This document shows, piece by piece, positions 18,654 to 27,514 of a stretch of DNA of 64,000 nt. The notes below the pieces were generated by a model. It was not told the origin of the DNA and did not search any database. It was given only the letters and a program-made list of their open reading frames with translations. Each line of letters opens with the position of its first letter. Within the stretch, counting starts at the first letter, position 1. The position numbers and the translations under genes were made by a program. The stretch comes from Paracrocinitomix sp039939375 (GTDB lineage: Bacteria > Bacteroidota > Bacteroidia > Flavobacteriales_D > Crocinitomicaceae): positions 1 through 64,000 of the forward strand of contig JBDVJO010000010.1 of the NCBI GenBank assembly GCA_039939375.1. The letters are read 5' to 3'.

Positions 18654-19797
18654 AAAAAGGATTTTAATATGTATTGATTGGTATGAACCTGGTTTTAAAG
18701 CTGGCGGACCGATTAGATCAGTGGTAAATATAGTTTCTGCTCTAAAAGAAGACTATGAATTTTACATTCTGACTTCTGCATATGATTTAGGAGAAGATGA
18801 ACCTTATCCAAATGTAGCTTTAAACGAATGGTTTGATCATGATGGTATCTTCTTGAAATATTTAGATAAGAAATTATTGAACTATTCTGCAATCAGAAGA
18901 AATATTTTAGAGATTCATCCTGACCTCATTTATCTGAACTCTTTGTTTTCTAAAAAGTTTACCTTATTCCCTTTGTTAACAGCCAGAGCAAAAGGATATC
19001 CTGTTGTTTTAGCACCAAGAGGAATGCTAGGAGAAGGCGCCTTAGATATTAAAAAAGGAAAGAAAAAGTCATTCATACTCATTTCTAAACTTTTAGGGGT
19101 CTACAAGAAAGTTAAGTGGCACGCATCAACAGAAGAAGAGGAAAAAGAAATCTACAAAAACTTTGGAAAGCGGGCAAAAGTGCACATTGCACAGAATATT
19201 CCTGTGAGTCAAAAGTTGAAGTTAGATACCATTCTAAATCAAAAGAAAACAGGAACGGTTCGATTCATTTTTGTGAGTAGAATTGCCTTGAAAAAGAATT
19301 TGCATTTGGCCATTCAAGCAGTGAAACAGCTAAAATTAAAGACAGAAACTTCTTTTGATATTTATGGCAACATTGAAGATCAAGAATATTTTGATCAGTT
19401 TAAAGATGAAATTAAATCAGAAGGACTCTTAAGTATCAATTACAAAGGGGTGGTCTCGCCAACCTTGTTGCCTGAGATTTATATAAATGCTGATTTTTTA
19501 GTACTTCCAACTAAACATGAAAACTATGGTCATGCTATTGTAGAGGCTTGGTCAAATGGATGTCCCGTTATTATTTCAAGAAATACACCTTGGAAAAATT
19601 TACATGTTCAGAATTTAGGATGGGACATAGATTTAAAGAATTTTGATAATCTGGTGAATGCTATGCAAGAGGCGGTAGACCTTGATTTTACCTCATATAT
19701 CGCCCAATGTACAGCTAGTTATAATTATTTTAGAGACGTTATTTCAGATAGTGAAGTGATAGACGCTAATCGTAAATTGTTCTTAGATGGAAACTGA
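18646..19797 (+). CDS. Glycosyltransferase family 4
   Basis: The 383-residue GT-B glycosyltransferase has an N-terminal acceptor-binding region (GFKAGGPIRSVVNIVSAL) and a C-terminal donor domain with FVSRIALKKNLHLAIQAV and the Ex7E-type motif HENYGHAIVEAWSNGCPVI. It has no signal peptide and probably acts at the cytoplasmic face of the inner membrane, adding a sugar to a lipid-linked oligosaccharide. It overlaps asnB by 8 bases and the acetyltransferase gene by 11, so translation is coupled. The sugar specificity is unknown. Confidence 0.9.
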   Translation: MDKKRILICIDWYEPGFKAGGPIRSVVNIVSALKEDYEFYILTSAYDLGEDEPYPNVALNEWFDHDGIFLKYLDKKLLNYSAIRRNILEIHPDLIYLNSLFSKKFTLFPLLTARAKGYPVVLAPRGMLGEGALDIKKGKKKSFILISKLLGVYKKVKWHASTEEEEKEIYKNFGKRAKVHIAQNIPVSQKLKLDTILNQKKTGTVRFIFVSRIALKKNLHLAIQAVKQLKLKTETSFDIYGNIEDQEYFDQFKDEIKSEGLLSINYKGVVSPTLLPEIYINADFLVLPTKHENYGHAIVEAWSNGCPVIISRNTPWKNLHVQNLGWDIDLKNFDNLVNAMQEAVDLDFTSYIAQCTASYNYFRDVISDSEVIDANRKLFLDGN

Positions 19798-20335
19798 TTT
19801 ATCCAAGTTTAATAATGATTGGTATCGACCAGGAAGCAAGTTAAAAAGAGCCGTTTGGTACTTTTTTAATGCGGTCTTTTTACTCAACCCAATGAATCCT
19901 TTCAGTGGTCTGAAAAAGTTTATTTTAAGACTGTTCGGCGCAAAAATAGGTAAAGGAGTGGTACTTAAGCAACGAATCAACGTGAAGTATCCATGGAAAT
20001 TAGAAATAGGAAATCATTCATGGATAGGCGAAGATGTTTGGATTGATAATTTGGATGATGTTATCATTGGAAATAACTGTTGTATCTCACAAGGAGCGTT
20101 GTTGTTATGCGGAAATCACAATTTTAAAAAAGTAGCTTTTGATTTAATGATCGGAAAAATTGTTTTGGAAGATGGGGCTTGGGTTGGAGCCAAAGGAATT
20201 GTGACCGGTGGCGTAACGGTTGGATCACATGCTTTACTTGCGGCAGGTTCAGTGACTTCTAAAAATTTAGCACCTTATTATATCTATAGAGGGAATCCAG
20301 CAGTGAAAACCATTGAAAGAAAAATAGAGGCTTAG
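19787..20335 (+). CDS. Left-handed beta-helix acetyltransferase (WcaF-like)
   Basis: The 182-residue protein has hexapeptide repeats (IGKGVVLKQRINVKYPW, IGNHSWIGEDVWIDNL, VIIGNNCCISQGALLLCG, DGAWVGAKGIVTGGVTVG) and the acceptor/CoA region GNPAV, characteristic of WcaF-type O-acetyltransferases in exopolysaccharide clusters. A basic N-terminal stretch with hydrophobic WYFFNAVFLL may lie on the membrane. It overlaps both neighbours: 11 bases with the GT4 and 1 base (TAGTG) with the GT2. Confidence 0.9.
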   Translation: METDLSKFNNDWYRPGSKLKRAVWYFFNAVFLLNPMNPFSGLKKFILRLFGAKIGKGVVLKQRINVKYPWKLEIGNHSWIGEDVWIDNLDDVIIGNNCCISQGALLLCGNHNFKKVAFDLMIGKIVLEDGAWVGAKGIVTGGVTVGSHALLAAGSVTSKNLAPYYIYRGNPAVKTIERKIEA

Positions 20336-21081
20336 TGAAGATTTCAATTATCACAGTGGCATACAATGCTGCATCTACCATAAAAGATACCATTGATTCA
20401 GTTTTGTCTCAAGAAGGGATTGATTTAGAATACGTAATAATAGATGGAGGATCAAAAGATGAAACAGTTCAGATTGTTGAATCTTACGGCGATCAAATTC
20501 ATACGTTTATTTCAGAACCAGATAAAGGAATATATGATGGGATGAACAAAGGCGTTGCTTTAGCTACTGGCGATATTGTTGGAATTTTAAATGCAGATGA
20601 TTTCTATTCCAATGAAAATGTGTTGAGCAAAGTGGTTGAAACTTTTGTTGAAGGAGTGGAAGCGAGCTACGCAGATTTGGTTTATGTTGATCAAGAAGAT
20701 ACCGATAGGATTACAAGGACATGGAAGTCTGGCAAGTATGAGTCAGGCGCTTTTAAAAAAGGTTGGATGCCACCGCACCCGACATTTTTCGTCAGAAAAG
20801 AAATCTACGAAAAATTCGGAGCCTACTCACTTGAGTTAAAATCAGCTGCCGATTATGAATTTATGCTTAGAGTCATCCATAAACACCAAATTAAAGTGGT
20901 ATATCTTCCTGAAATAATTGTCAGAATGCGACAAGGTGGCGCCAGTAATTCTTCTTTAAAAAACCGTATTAATGCCAACAAAGAAGACCGAAAAGCTTGG
21001 GAGATGAATGGATTAAAACCAGGAACATTTACTCTAATCAGAAAACCACTTTCAAAAATTTCACAATTCTTTAAACGGTAG
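20335..21081 (+). CDS. Glycosyltransferase family 2
   Basis: The 248-residue GT-A enzyme starts at GTG 20335, one base overlapping the preceding stop. The nucleotide-binding start ISIITVAYNAASTIKDTIDS, IDGGSKDETVQIV and the metal-binding DXD-like NADD (GILNADDFY) are intact; HPTFFVRKEIYEKFG and SAADYEFMLRV follow as in WcaA/WbbL-type enzymes. It is the last gene of the exopolysaccharide operon. No flippase or polymerase gene is in this window, so the pathway is incomplete here. Confidence 0.92.
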   Translation: MKISIITVAYNAASTIKDTIDSVLSQEGIDLEYVIIDGGSKDETVQIVESYGDQIHTFISEPDKGIYDGMNKGVALATGDIVGILNADDFYSNENVLSKVVETFVEGVEASYADLVYVDQEDTDRITRTWKSGKYESGAFKKGWMPPHPTFFVRKEIYEKFGAYSLELKSAADYEFMLRVIHKHQIKVVYLPEIIVRMRQGGASNSSLKNRINANKEDRKAWEMNGLKPGTFTLIRKPLSKISQFFKR

Positions 21082-21156
21082 AATTCCAATTTAAGACGCT
21101 TATATTCTTTCTTGCACCATTTATCTTCCTTATCTTGTTTGCTTAAAATAAACAAC

Positions 21157-23199
21157 ATGAAAAAGAGATACTATTTAGCAGGATTACTTTGCCTAGCCGT
21201 GGCAGGGTCTGCAAACGCACAGTCACTTTCAGAAGACTTTGAAGGATGGGCTGCCGGTTCTTATATGGGAACCAACTCAGCAGATTGGTCAACTTGGTCA
21301 GGCGCTACAGGTGGAGCAGAAGATGTTCAAGTTTCAACAGCACAAGCTTCTAGCGGAACCAATTCAATTTACTTTATGTCTACCTCTGCTACAGGAGGTC
21401 CTCAAGATGTAATTGTTGATTTCGGAGGAGAACATAACACAGGTCACTTCAATTTTGATTCTGACTTTTACGTAGATAATGGGCAAGGTGCTTACTTTAA
21501 CTTTCAAGCAAACACTACTCCTGGTTTAATTTGGTCATTCAATTGTCAAATGCACAATGACGGAACAATCACTTTTGATGATGGTTCTTCAGTGTGGTTG
21601 TCTACAACTTATCCGCAAGCAACTTGGTTTAACCTTGAAATTGATGTCGATTTGAATACGAACTCTTGGGATATATTAATTGATGGATCATCAGTTGGTG
21701 TTTTTCAAGCGGTTGAAGGGCAAATTGCAACAATTGATATTTTCCCAGTAAATGCTGCCAATGGAGGAAACAACTTGTCTTCTTTCTACATGGATGATTT
21801 CAATTATACATACACGCCGTTTGCTTTACCTACTGAAAATGGAGCTGTTTCATATATCGCAGATATCTCTGGATTAGCTGGAACCGATATCATGCCAACG
21901 GTTACAGTAAGAAACTTGGGAACTACAGCAATCACTTCTTTTGATTTAGAAATTGATTATAACGGCACTCAAATTACTGAGAATGTAACAGGGGTGAACA
22001 TTGCTTCAATGGGAACTTATGAGGTATCTTTTACTTCAGGGGTTACTTTGGTAGGAGGAACAAATGATGTGACGGCTACTATTTCTAATGTAAACGGAAA
22101 CGGAGCTGATGGAAATGCAGCAGATGATTCTAAATCCGTTTCAGTGACTCCAGTTGTACCGGCAGCAGGAAAAATTGTTGTAGGTGAAGAAGCAACAGGT
22201 ACTTGGTGTCAGTGGTGTCCTAGAGGAGCCGTATTTATGGATATGATGGCAGATAATTATGACGGTTATTGGGCAGGAATTGCAGTACATAATGGTGACC
22301 CAATGGTTTATGAGCCTTATGATACAGGAATTGGAACTGCTATTGGCGGATACCCTTCTTCTTTAGTAGATAGAGGAGCAGATGTTGATCCTTCAGCTAT
22401 GGAAAATGATTTTATTCAGAGAATTGTGCTTCCTCCAGCTGCTTTCATTACAAATGGAGCTGAATGGGATGAATGGACAAGAGAATTAAAAGTATCTGTA
22501 ACTGCAGATTGGCAATCAACTGAAACAGGAACTTGGAGATTAGCAATGGTATTAACTGAAGATGGTGTTTCAGGAACAGGAGCAGGATGGGCTCAATCAA
22601 ATGCTTACGCAGGTGGTGGATCTGGAGCAATGGGCGGATACGAATCTTTACCAAATCCAGTTCCAGCTGCACAAATGATTTATGATCACGTAGGAAGAGT
22701 TATATTACCTTCTTACACTGGTCACGTAAATTCTTTCCCCTCTACAAATGCAGCTGATGTGCATACAGTAAACTTTACAATCACTTTAGATGATTCTTGG
22801 GATGAAGATAACATGCATATCGTAGGCATGTTGATTGCACCAAACGGTTCGATTGAAAACGCAGGATATACAACGATTGATGAAGCAGTAACAAATGGAT
22901 ACGTATCTTCAACTGAAGTAGTAACTGAAGTAACTGAATTGTCAAAAATGGATGCTTTTGAAATGTATCCAAATCCAGCAACGAACGAAACAGTAATTAC
23001 TGTTGGTAATTTAGACAATGAGCAAGTAATCGTTCAAGTTTATGACGTTAATGGAAAAGTTGTATTAAACAAAGATTACGGTCAGTTAACAGGAGCTATG
23101 AACTTACCAGTTAACACTGCTGATCTAGAAGCAGGTCTTTACACAGTTAAATTAACTGTTGGAGAAACAACGAACGTACAAAAATTGATTGTTGAGTAA
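21157..23199 (+). CDS. Omp28-like surface protein with T9SS tail
   Basis: The 680-residue product starts at ATG 21157 (MKKRYYLAGLLCLAVAGSANA, a clear signal peptide; the frame is open to 21112). Residues ~20-220 form a jelly-roll/lectin-like domain (FNFDSDFYVDNGQGAYF, GGNNLSSFYMDDFNY). A thioredoxin-like Omp28 domain follows with a CxxC motif in GTWCQWCPRGA and the cis-Pro-like GGYPSSLVDRG. The end is a T9SS type-A sorting domain (MYPNPATNETVI, VYDVNGKVV). It is probably an abundant surface protein: codon use is even and an efficient terminator follows. Confidence 0.88.
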   Translation: MKKRYYLAGLLCLAVAGSANAQSLSEDFEGWAAGSYMGTNSADWSTWSGATGGAEDVQVSTAQASSGTNSIYFMSTSATGGPQDVIVDFGGEHNTGHFNFDSDFYVDNGQGAYFNFQANTTPGLIWSFNCQMHNDGTITFDDGSSVWLSTTYPQATWFNLEIDVDLNTNSWDILIDGSSVGVFQAVEGQIATIDIFPVNAANGGNNLSSFYMDDFNYTYTPFALPTENGAVSYIADISGLAGTDIMPTVTVRNLGTTAITSFDLEIDYNGTQITENVTGVNIASMGTYEVSFTSGVTLVGGTNDVTATISNVNGNGADGNAADDSKSVSVTPVVPAAGKIVVGEEATGTWCQWCPRGAVFMDMMADNYDGYWAGIAVHNGDPMVYEPYDTGIGTAIGGYPSSLVDRGADVDPSAMENDFIQRIVLPPAAFITNGAEWDEWTRELKVSVTADWQSTETGTWRLAMVLTEDGVSGTGAGWAQSNAYAGGGSGAMGGYESLPNPVPAAQMIYDHVGRVILPSYTGHVNSFPSTNAADVHTVNFTITLDDSWDEDNMHIVGMLIAPNGSIENAGYTTIDEAVTNGYVSSTEVVTEVTELSKMDAFEMYPNPATNETVITVGNLDNEQVIVQVYDVNGKVVLNKDYGQLTGAMNLPVNTADLEAGLYTVKLTVGETTNVQKLIVE

Positions 23200-23224
23200 T
23201 TGACAATTTCTATGAGTTAAATTG

Positions 23225-23257
23225 AGAGGGAGACAGAAATGTCTTCCTCTTTTTTTG
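23225..23257 (+). terminator. Intrinsic terminator after the Omp28-like gene
   Basis: An 11-bp stem (AGAGGGAGACA / TGTCTTCCTCT, one G-T pair) with a GAAA tetraloop is followed by seven T. The remaining gap up to 23457 contains no clear gene. Confidence 0.85.
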
Positions 23258-23457
23258 TGTCCAATTAAAGCTGTGTTTGTTAATAATATCAGGACTTCAA
23301 CAAATAATAAATAGGGTGTTTACTTTATGATGTCGCTGTAAGCTAATCCAACAAAAACCAGTAGCTTTTAACATTCATTTTAGGATAATTTAGGTAGGTC
23401 TCAGTTAAAGGCATGCCATTTGTATACTATTTTAGCAAATTCAAACCATTACAACAC

Positions 23458-24429
23458 ATGACATTAAAGCATTCAATAGCAGTAATAATAGGATTAGTAG
23501 CAGCCGTAACTTCGTTTTCTCAAGGGAAATTTGATAAACACCTAGTTGAAGTTGAGATAGAAGATTCTAAAGAGTTGCTGACTTTTGTCAAAACTCCAGA
23601 TTTATTTGAAGAAAGATGGGATACCCTTGCGCAGCCTAACTTTTGGAAGTTTGTAATGCAGATGTCACCTGGAACATCAATTTTGAATGTAAGAGCAACT
23701 AGACAAATTCTTGAGATTACTTCTTTAGAAGAATGGAATAAGAAATCAGATGATGAAAAAGAAGCACACCGAGCTTTATTGAGAAAAGAAAATGGTTTAC
23801 CAGAAGATGAGCGAATTTTCATGACAACGGGTAAAAACGATTTCTATCAGTTTGATAAAGTGTTTCCAAGTATTTCAAAAGGGGTGAACATTTTTATTGA
23901 TAACGATACTGATCCTTGGTACGCACAAGCCATCTTAATGATAGAGAGTCCAGGAAAATTAGCGTATTCAAATGTAGGAGCATTAGGACCGTTTCAAATA
24001 ATGAAATCAGTGGCCAGAAATCACGGCTTAAGAGTAGACAAGTACGTAGATGAGCGAAAAGATTTTGATAAATCGGCTATGGCATCTTCACATTTGATTA
24101 GAACAGCTTGTATTCCAGAAGCAAAACGGATCATGAGAAAATTCGGAATAGAAGTAAAGGGAGAGGAACAGTATAAGTTATGGTTCCGATTGCTCGTATT
24201 ACATTGTTACCATGCTGGAGCCGGAAATGTAGACCGTTTAATGGTGAATGTGATTAAGCCAAAAGCAGGAGGTCAGCAACTAATCGATACTATCTGGCAT
24301 TCAGAATATGGCCAGTTCGGAAATTCTTCTCAGAACTACAGTCAATTAGCTTTAGCATCATTGTTGATTTTAGATAACCTAATTTTTGAAAAGTGCAGTG
24401 CCGTTCAGAATTGTGCTTATGAGAAATAG
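23458..24429 (+). CDS. Lytic transglycosylase (SLT domain)
   Basis: About 323 residues from ATG 23458, where a signal peptide (HSIAVIIGLVAAVTSFSQ) begins; the open frame extends to 23413. The SLT domain shows the catalytic Glu in AILMIESPGKLAYSNVGALG and the downstream GPFQIM, with LHCYHAGAGNVDRLM in place of the usual AYNAG motif. It should cleave peptidoglycan glycan strands in the periplasm. The N-terminal ~120 residues (LLTFVKTPDLFEERWDTLA) are not a domain I recognise. Confidence 0.82.
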   Translation: MTLKHSIAVIIGLVAAVTSFSQGKFDKHLVEVEIEDSKELLTFVKTPDLFEERWDTLAQPNFWKFVMQMSPGTSILNVRATRQILEITSLEEWNKKSDDEKEAHRALLRKENGLPEDERIFMTTGKNDFYQFDKVFPSISKGVNIFIDNDTDPWYAQAILMIESPGKLAYSNVGALGPFQIMKSVARNHGLRVDKYVDERKDFDKSAMASSHLIRTACIPEAKRIMRKFGIEVKGEEQYKLWFRLLVLHCYHAGAGNVDRLMVNVIKPKAGGQQLIDTIWHSEYGQFGNSSQNYSQLALASLLILDNLIFEKCSAVQNCAYEK

Positions 24430-24917
24430 GGTGCTCACTGCGTTCGCTTGAAGATTGTTCTTTCATCTCGGCTTTGCCTCGGTGAAATCACTTAAAGACT
24501 TAAGATCGTTCTCTCTTCTCGGCTTTGCCAAGACGAGTTCACTTAAAGATTAAAGACAAAAGATTTTTGTGGTTGGATGTTGTGAACTTTAGTACGCTAA
24601 AAATATCCAAGAACCAAAAGTATCGGCTTAGCCGATACGCACCAACCGAACAAAGTGAGGAAAAAAAAGACCCATACAGTTTAAGAATCGGAATTCTTCT
24701 AAAAACACGGATAGCGTTACCGGCCCGGTCTGAGATCCTCTGTTATCATTCTGTGAATGTACTACCTAAGTAGCGTTGAGGCCTGTCATCTATGAGCAAC
24801 TAAGATCACACTAACATATAAAGTACTAAGAACCAAATTGTACCATATGGGCTCCCTTTCGGAATAAAATCACAAGTCTACTTTGTAGCTGGATTTGTAC
24901 ATTAAAGGTACAGCTTA
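24430..24917. repeat. Noncoding 490-bp gap with tandem 51-bp repeats and a hairpin
   Basis: Two imperfect tandem copies of about 51 bases occupy 24451-24500 and 24502-24551, both with TCTCGGCTTTGCC and CACTTAAAGA. A perfect hairpin GTATCGGCTtAGCCGATAC lies at 24620-24638. The only open frame has no family signal and I do not call a gene. The region may hold an untranslated RNA or degenerated repeats. Confidence 0.6.
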
Positions 24918-25487
24918 TTACTTGAAATTCTTTAAGAAATTGCCGATAATTTCGCGTCCGTGATCACTCAAAATAGATTCTGGGTGAAATTGAACGCCGC
25001 ATACTGGCAGATTTTGGTGTTCACATGCCATAATCACATCATTTTCTGAATAGGCAGTAATTTTCAATTCCTCTGGAAAATTCTCTTTTCTTGCTGCCCA
25101 AGAATGGTAAAGTCCAACATTGAACTTAGAGGGTATGTTCTGAAACAGTTTTGAAGTTCCAACCAGTTCACAAAGCTCTTTCTGACCGTGTTTCACAAGG
25201 TTTTGATTGTAAATTTCACCATCTAAAAACTCAACTATAGCCTGAAAACCAAGACAAACACCTAGAATTGGTTGACGATTGAAACAGTGTTGAATTACTT
25301 GCATTAATTGCCCTGCTTCTTTTGGTAAACCCGGGCCAGGAGAAAGAACAATTTTGTCAAATTCAGATATTTGAGAAAAGTTGATTTCATCATTCCTCCA
25401 TACTGTGACTTCACAATCATGACCTTCTAGATAGTGCACCAAATTATAGGTGAAAGAATCGTAGTTATCTATGAGTAAAATTTTCAA
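24918..25487 (-). CDS. Glutamine amidotransferase of anthranilate/aminodeoxychorismate synthase (TrpG/PabA)
   Basis: A 189-residue class I glutaminase: the N-terminus LLIDNYDSFTYNLVHYL, oxyanion region SPGPGLP, nucleophile Cys78 in GVCLGFQA and the C-terminal His-Glu pair in VQFHPES are all present. I choose the TTG at 25487, giving M-KILLIDNYDSF, which is where the family starts; the frame is open further to 25538 but would overlap the ridA start. No trpE/pabB partner is adjacent, so anthranilate versus folate use is undecided. It is divergent from ridA. Confidence 0.88.
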   Translation of the reverse strand: MKILLIDNYDSFTYNLVHYLEGHDCEVTVWRNDEINFSQISEFDKIVLSPGPGLPKEAGQLMQVIQHCFNRQPILGVCLGFQAIVEFLDGEIYNQNLVKHGQKELCELVGTSKLFQNIPSKFNVGLYHSWAARKENFPEELKITAYSENDVIMACEHQNLPVCGVQFHPESILSDHGREIIGNFLKNFK

Positions 25488-25536
25488 CTGAATGCTTAAT
25501 TTAGGTGCGAAGTTATACATCCTAATTAAAATTGAC

Positions 25537-25917
25537 ATGAAAAAAGTAATATCTACAACTAAGGCTCCGGGAGCAATCGGACCCTATTCGCAAGCAGTTA
25601 AAGTAGGAGGGATGTTATTTACCTCTGGTCAAATTGCGCTAGATCCTAGCAGTGGAGAGTTAGTGATGGATGATATTCAAACTGAAACGCATCAAGTAAT
25701 GGCGAACATGAAAGCAGTGTTAGCTGAAGCAGGTATGACTTTTGAGAATGTGGTTAAAACGTCAATTTTCCTTCAAAATATGGACGATTTTGCTGCCGTA
25801 AATGAAGTTTATGCTTCTTATTTTACGGCCGATTTTCCTGCCAGAGAAACTGTTCAAGTGGACTGTCTACCCAAAAAAGTGAATGTAGAGATTTCAATGA
25901 TTGCCGTGGAATCTTAA
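25537..25917 (+). CDS. ridA: RidA family enamine/imine deaminase
   Basis: The 126-residue protein starts at ATG 25537 (MKKVISTTKAPGAIGPYSQA, the canonical family start); the longer open frame to 25492 is not needed. LFTSGQIALDP, MANMKAVLAEAGMTFENVVK, and FPARETVQVDCLPKKVNVEI with the conserved Arg and Glu match RidA, which hydrolyses reactive enamines and imines from PLP enzymes in the cytosol. Only 49 bases separate it from the divergent TrpG/PabA start. Confidence 0.95.
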   Translation: MKKVISTTKAPGAIGPYSQAVKVGGMLFTSGQIALDPSSGELVMDDIQTETHQVMANMKAVLAEAGMTFENVVKTSIFLQNMDDFAAVNEVYASYFTADFPARETVQVDCLPKKVNVEISMIAVES

Positions 25918-25974
25918 TTGATCTCCAAACCTTCTTTGTTTTCTTTTCGTTTCTAATTGTACCAAAACACAATT

Positions 25975-26904
25975 ATGAAAAAAGTATACGCAATGCTGCT
26001 GCTAGCAATGAGTTTCAGTAGTTTCTCTCAAGTATGGATAGATCAAAACGCAACTTGGCATTATGATTATTGGGGAGTTGCTGAAGAAGGCTTCTTTAAA
26101 TTAGAGTACAATCAAGATTCATTAATTAATGGCGAAAACTGTCAGGTGATTGAATCTTATCAGTCAAAATTCGTAACAGATCAATTTGGTCAAATGCATC
26201 ATATTGGACCAACTTTAAAATCAACAAATTTCACCTATGTAAACGGCGATACTGTTTTCTATTGGAAGGATGATCAGTTTTTTACACTCTTCGATTTTGG
26301 TGCATCTATAGGAGATCAATGGCAAATTGGAAGCACAAACTCCAATGGCGATCCAGTTTGTGACGACAGTTCATTTGTTGTAGTTGTAGATACAGGCACA
26401 GTAATTATTAATTCAAATTCTTATAGAACCATAAGTCTTGAGACGACAGCTGGGTCATCACTCCGATTTGGAGGAGTTTTTGTTGAACGTTTTGGCCAAA
26501 TAGGTTCAAATTATGGCTTTCACACTTTTCCAGGTGTAGAGACTTGTGATACGAATGTAATAACTGAATATTATGGAATTACGTTCAAATGTTTTGAGGA
26601 TGATTCATTTACCCTTTATAACCCTTCAGGAGAAGATTGTGAATACTTGTTGACGCATTTATCAAATGAAGAAATTGCAGTTCAAAAATTGGCAAGTTTC
26701 CCAAATCCAGTGAGCGAAATGTTAAAGGTTCAAATGAATGGAGAAGGTGTTTTAGAACTTTATAATCAAATAGGGCAAGTTGTTATTCAGCAAAATCATT
26801 ACAATCAAAGCGTGATAGAAATGGAAGCAGTCCCAACAGGGATTTATTTACTTCGTCTGCGAATAGGTGAGAGCGTATATACAGAGAAGATCCTTAAGCA
26901 TTAA
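25975..26904 (+). CDS. Secreted protein with T9SS type-A sorting domain
   Basis: The 309-residue product starts at ATG 25975, giving MKKVYAMLLLAMSFSSFSQ as a signal peptide. The body (~200 residues, WIDQNATWHYDYWGVAEEG, FDFGASIGDQWQIG) is a family of unknown function often seen in Flavobacteriales. The end is a T9SS tail (LASFPNPVSEMLKVQM, ELYNQIGQVVIQ, GIYLLRLRIG). Its stop overlaps the convergent membrane-protein gene by 4 bases. Substrate or partner is unknown. Confidence 0.8.
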   Translation: MKKVYAMLLLAMSFSSFSQVWIDQNATWHYDYWGVAEEGFFKLEYNQDSLINGENCQVIESYQSKFVTDQFGQMHHIGPTLKSTNFTYVNGDTVFYWKDDQFFTLFDFGASIGDQWQIGSTNSNGDPVCDDSSFVVVVDTGTVIINSNSYRTISLETTAGSSLRFGGVFVERFGQIGSNYGFHTFPGVETCDTNVITEYYGITFKCFEDDSFTLYNPSGEDCEYLLTHLSNEEIAVQKLASFPNPVSEMLKVQMNGEGVLELYNQIGQVVIQQNHYNQSVIEMEAVPTGIYLLRLRIGESVYTEKILKH

Positions 26905-27497
26905 GTAGTTTCTGTACTCAGTTGTTCTGGAGTTTCTTGTTGAGGTTCCTCATCCTTTTTGCCTCTTTCTTTCCATTTGTAGAACCACCATGCACCAATT
27001 GCAAAGTATAAGGTTGATCCCATAATTAGCACAAAATCAGTAGGTGTGGTTTCGTTGATCAGATAATCCCAACCTAAGATGATTGTAGTGACAATTAAAG
27101 AGCCAATCGCACCAAAGATGTAGAGTAGGAAGCCAAGTTTCTTTTTTCTCCAGATTAAAATCAATCCCAATAAAATCATGAAGTACATTAAGAATTGGAC
27201 TAATGCATGGACGCTAAGCATATTTACCGTATCTGCGTAGCCATATAACTTGCTACCAACCCTATGAAATGCAGGAACGACATCTCTACGCCATCCTGGC
27301 TTTAAGCCCGACATCATTTGTAAGGATAAAAATGTCAGTAAATGCCAAGAAAATAAATACACCCAAATAACAAGGCCGGCACCAACAGATACTCTCGTAA
27401 GTAAGTTAGGACGTTCTTTACCCAAAATCAATTGCTTGATTTTTTGCGGAATGGTTACCGCAACAACTTTCTCTAATTTAGATTGGTCAACCTGCAT
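26901..27497 (-). CDS. Four-helix membrane protein of unknown function
   Basis: The 198-residue protein has four hydrophobic segments: about 38-60 (VSVGAGLVIWVYLFSWHLL), 97-115 (FLMYFMILLGLILIW), 120-142 (GFLLYIFGAIGSLIVTTIIL) and 153-170 (FVLIMGSTLYFAIGAWWFY). It ends in an acidic, Gln/Glu-rich cytoplasmic tail. No motif identifies a function. It is downstream of the M61 peptidase gene by 17 bases on the same strand, so the two are probably cotranscribed. Confidence 0.7.
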   Translation of the reverse strand: MQVDQSKLEKVVAVTIPQKIKQLILGKERPNLLTRVSVGAGLVIWVYLFSWHLLTFLSLQMMSGLKPGWRRDVVPAFHRVGSKLYGYADTVNMLSVHALVQFLMYFMILLGLILIWRKKKLGFLLYIFGAIGSLIVTTIILGWDYLINETTPTDFVLIMGSTLYFAIGAWWFYKWKERGKKDEEPQQETPEQLSTETT

Positions 27498-27514
27498 GTA
27501 TCAAAAATAAAGAA

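Noticed and set aside
22448..22981. Leucine-rich minus-strand ORFs inside the Omp28-like gene
   Set aside because: They are antisense readings of a clearly coding gene with signal peptide and sorting domain.
24525..24773. 82-codon plus-strand ORF
   Set aside because: It starts inside a tandem repeat, crosses a perfect hairpin, and shows no family motif.
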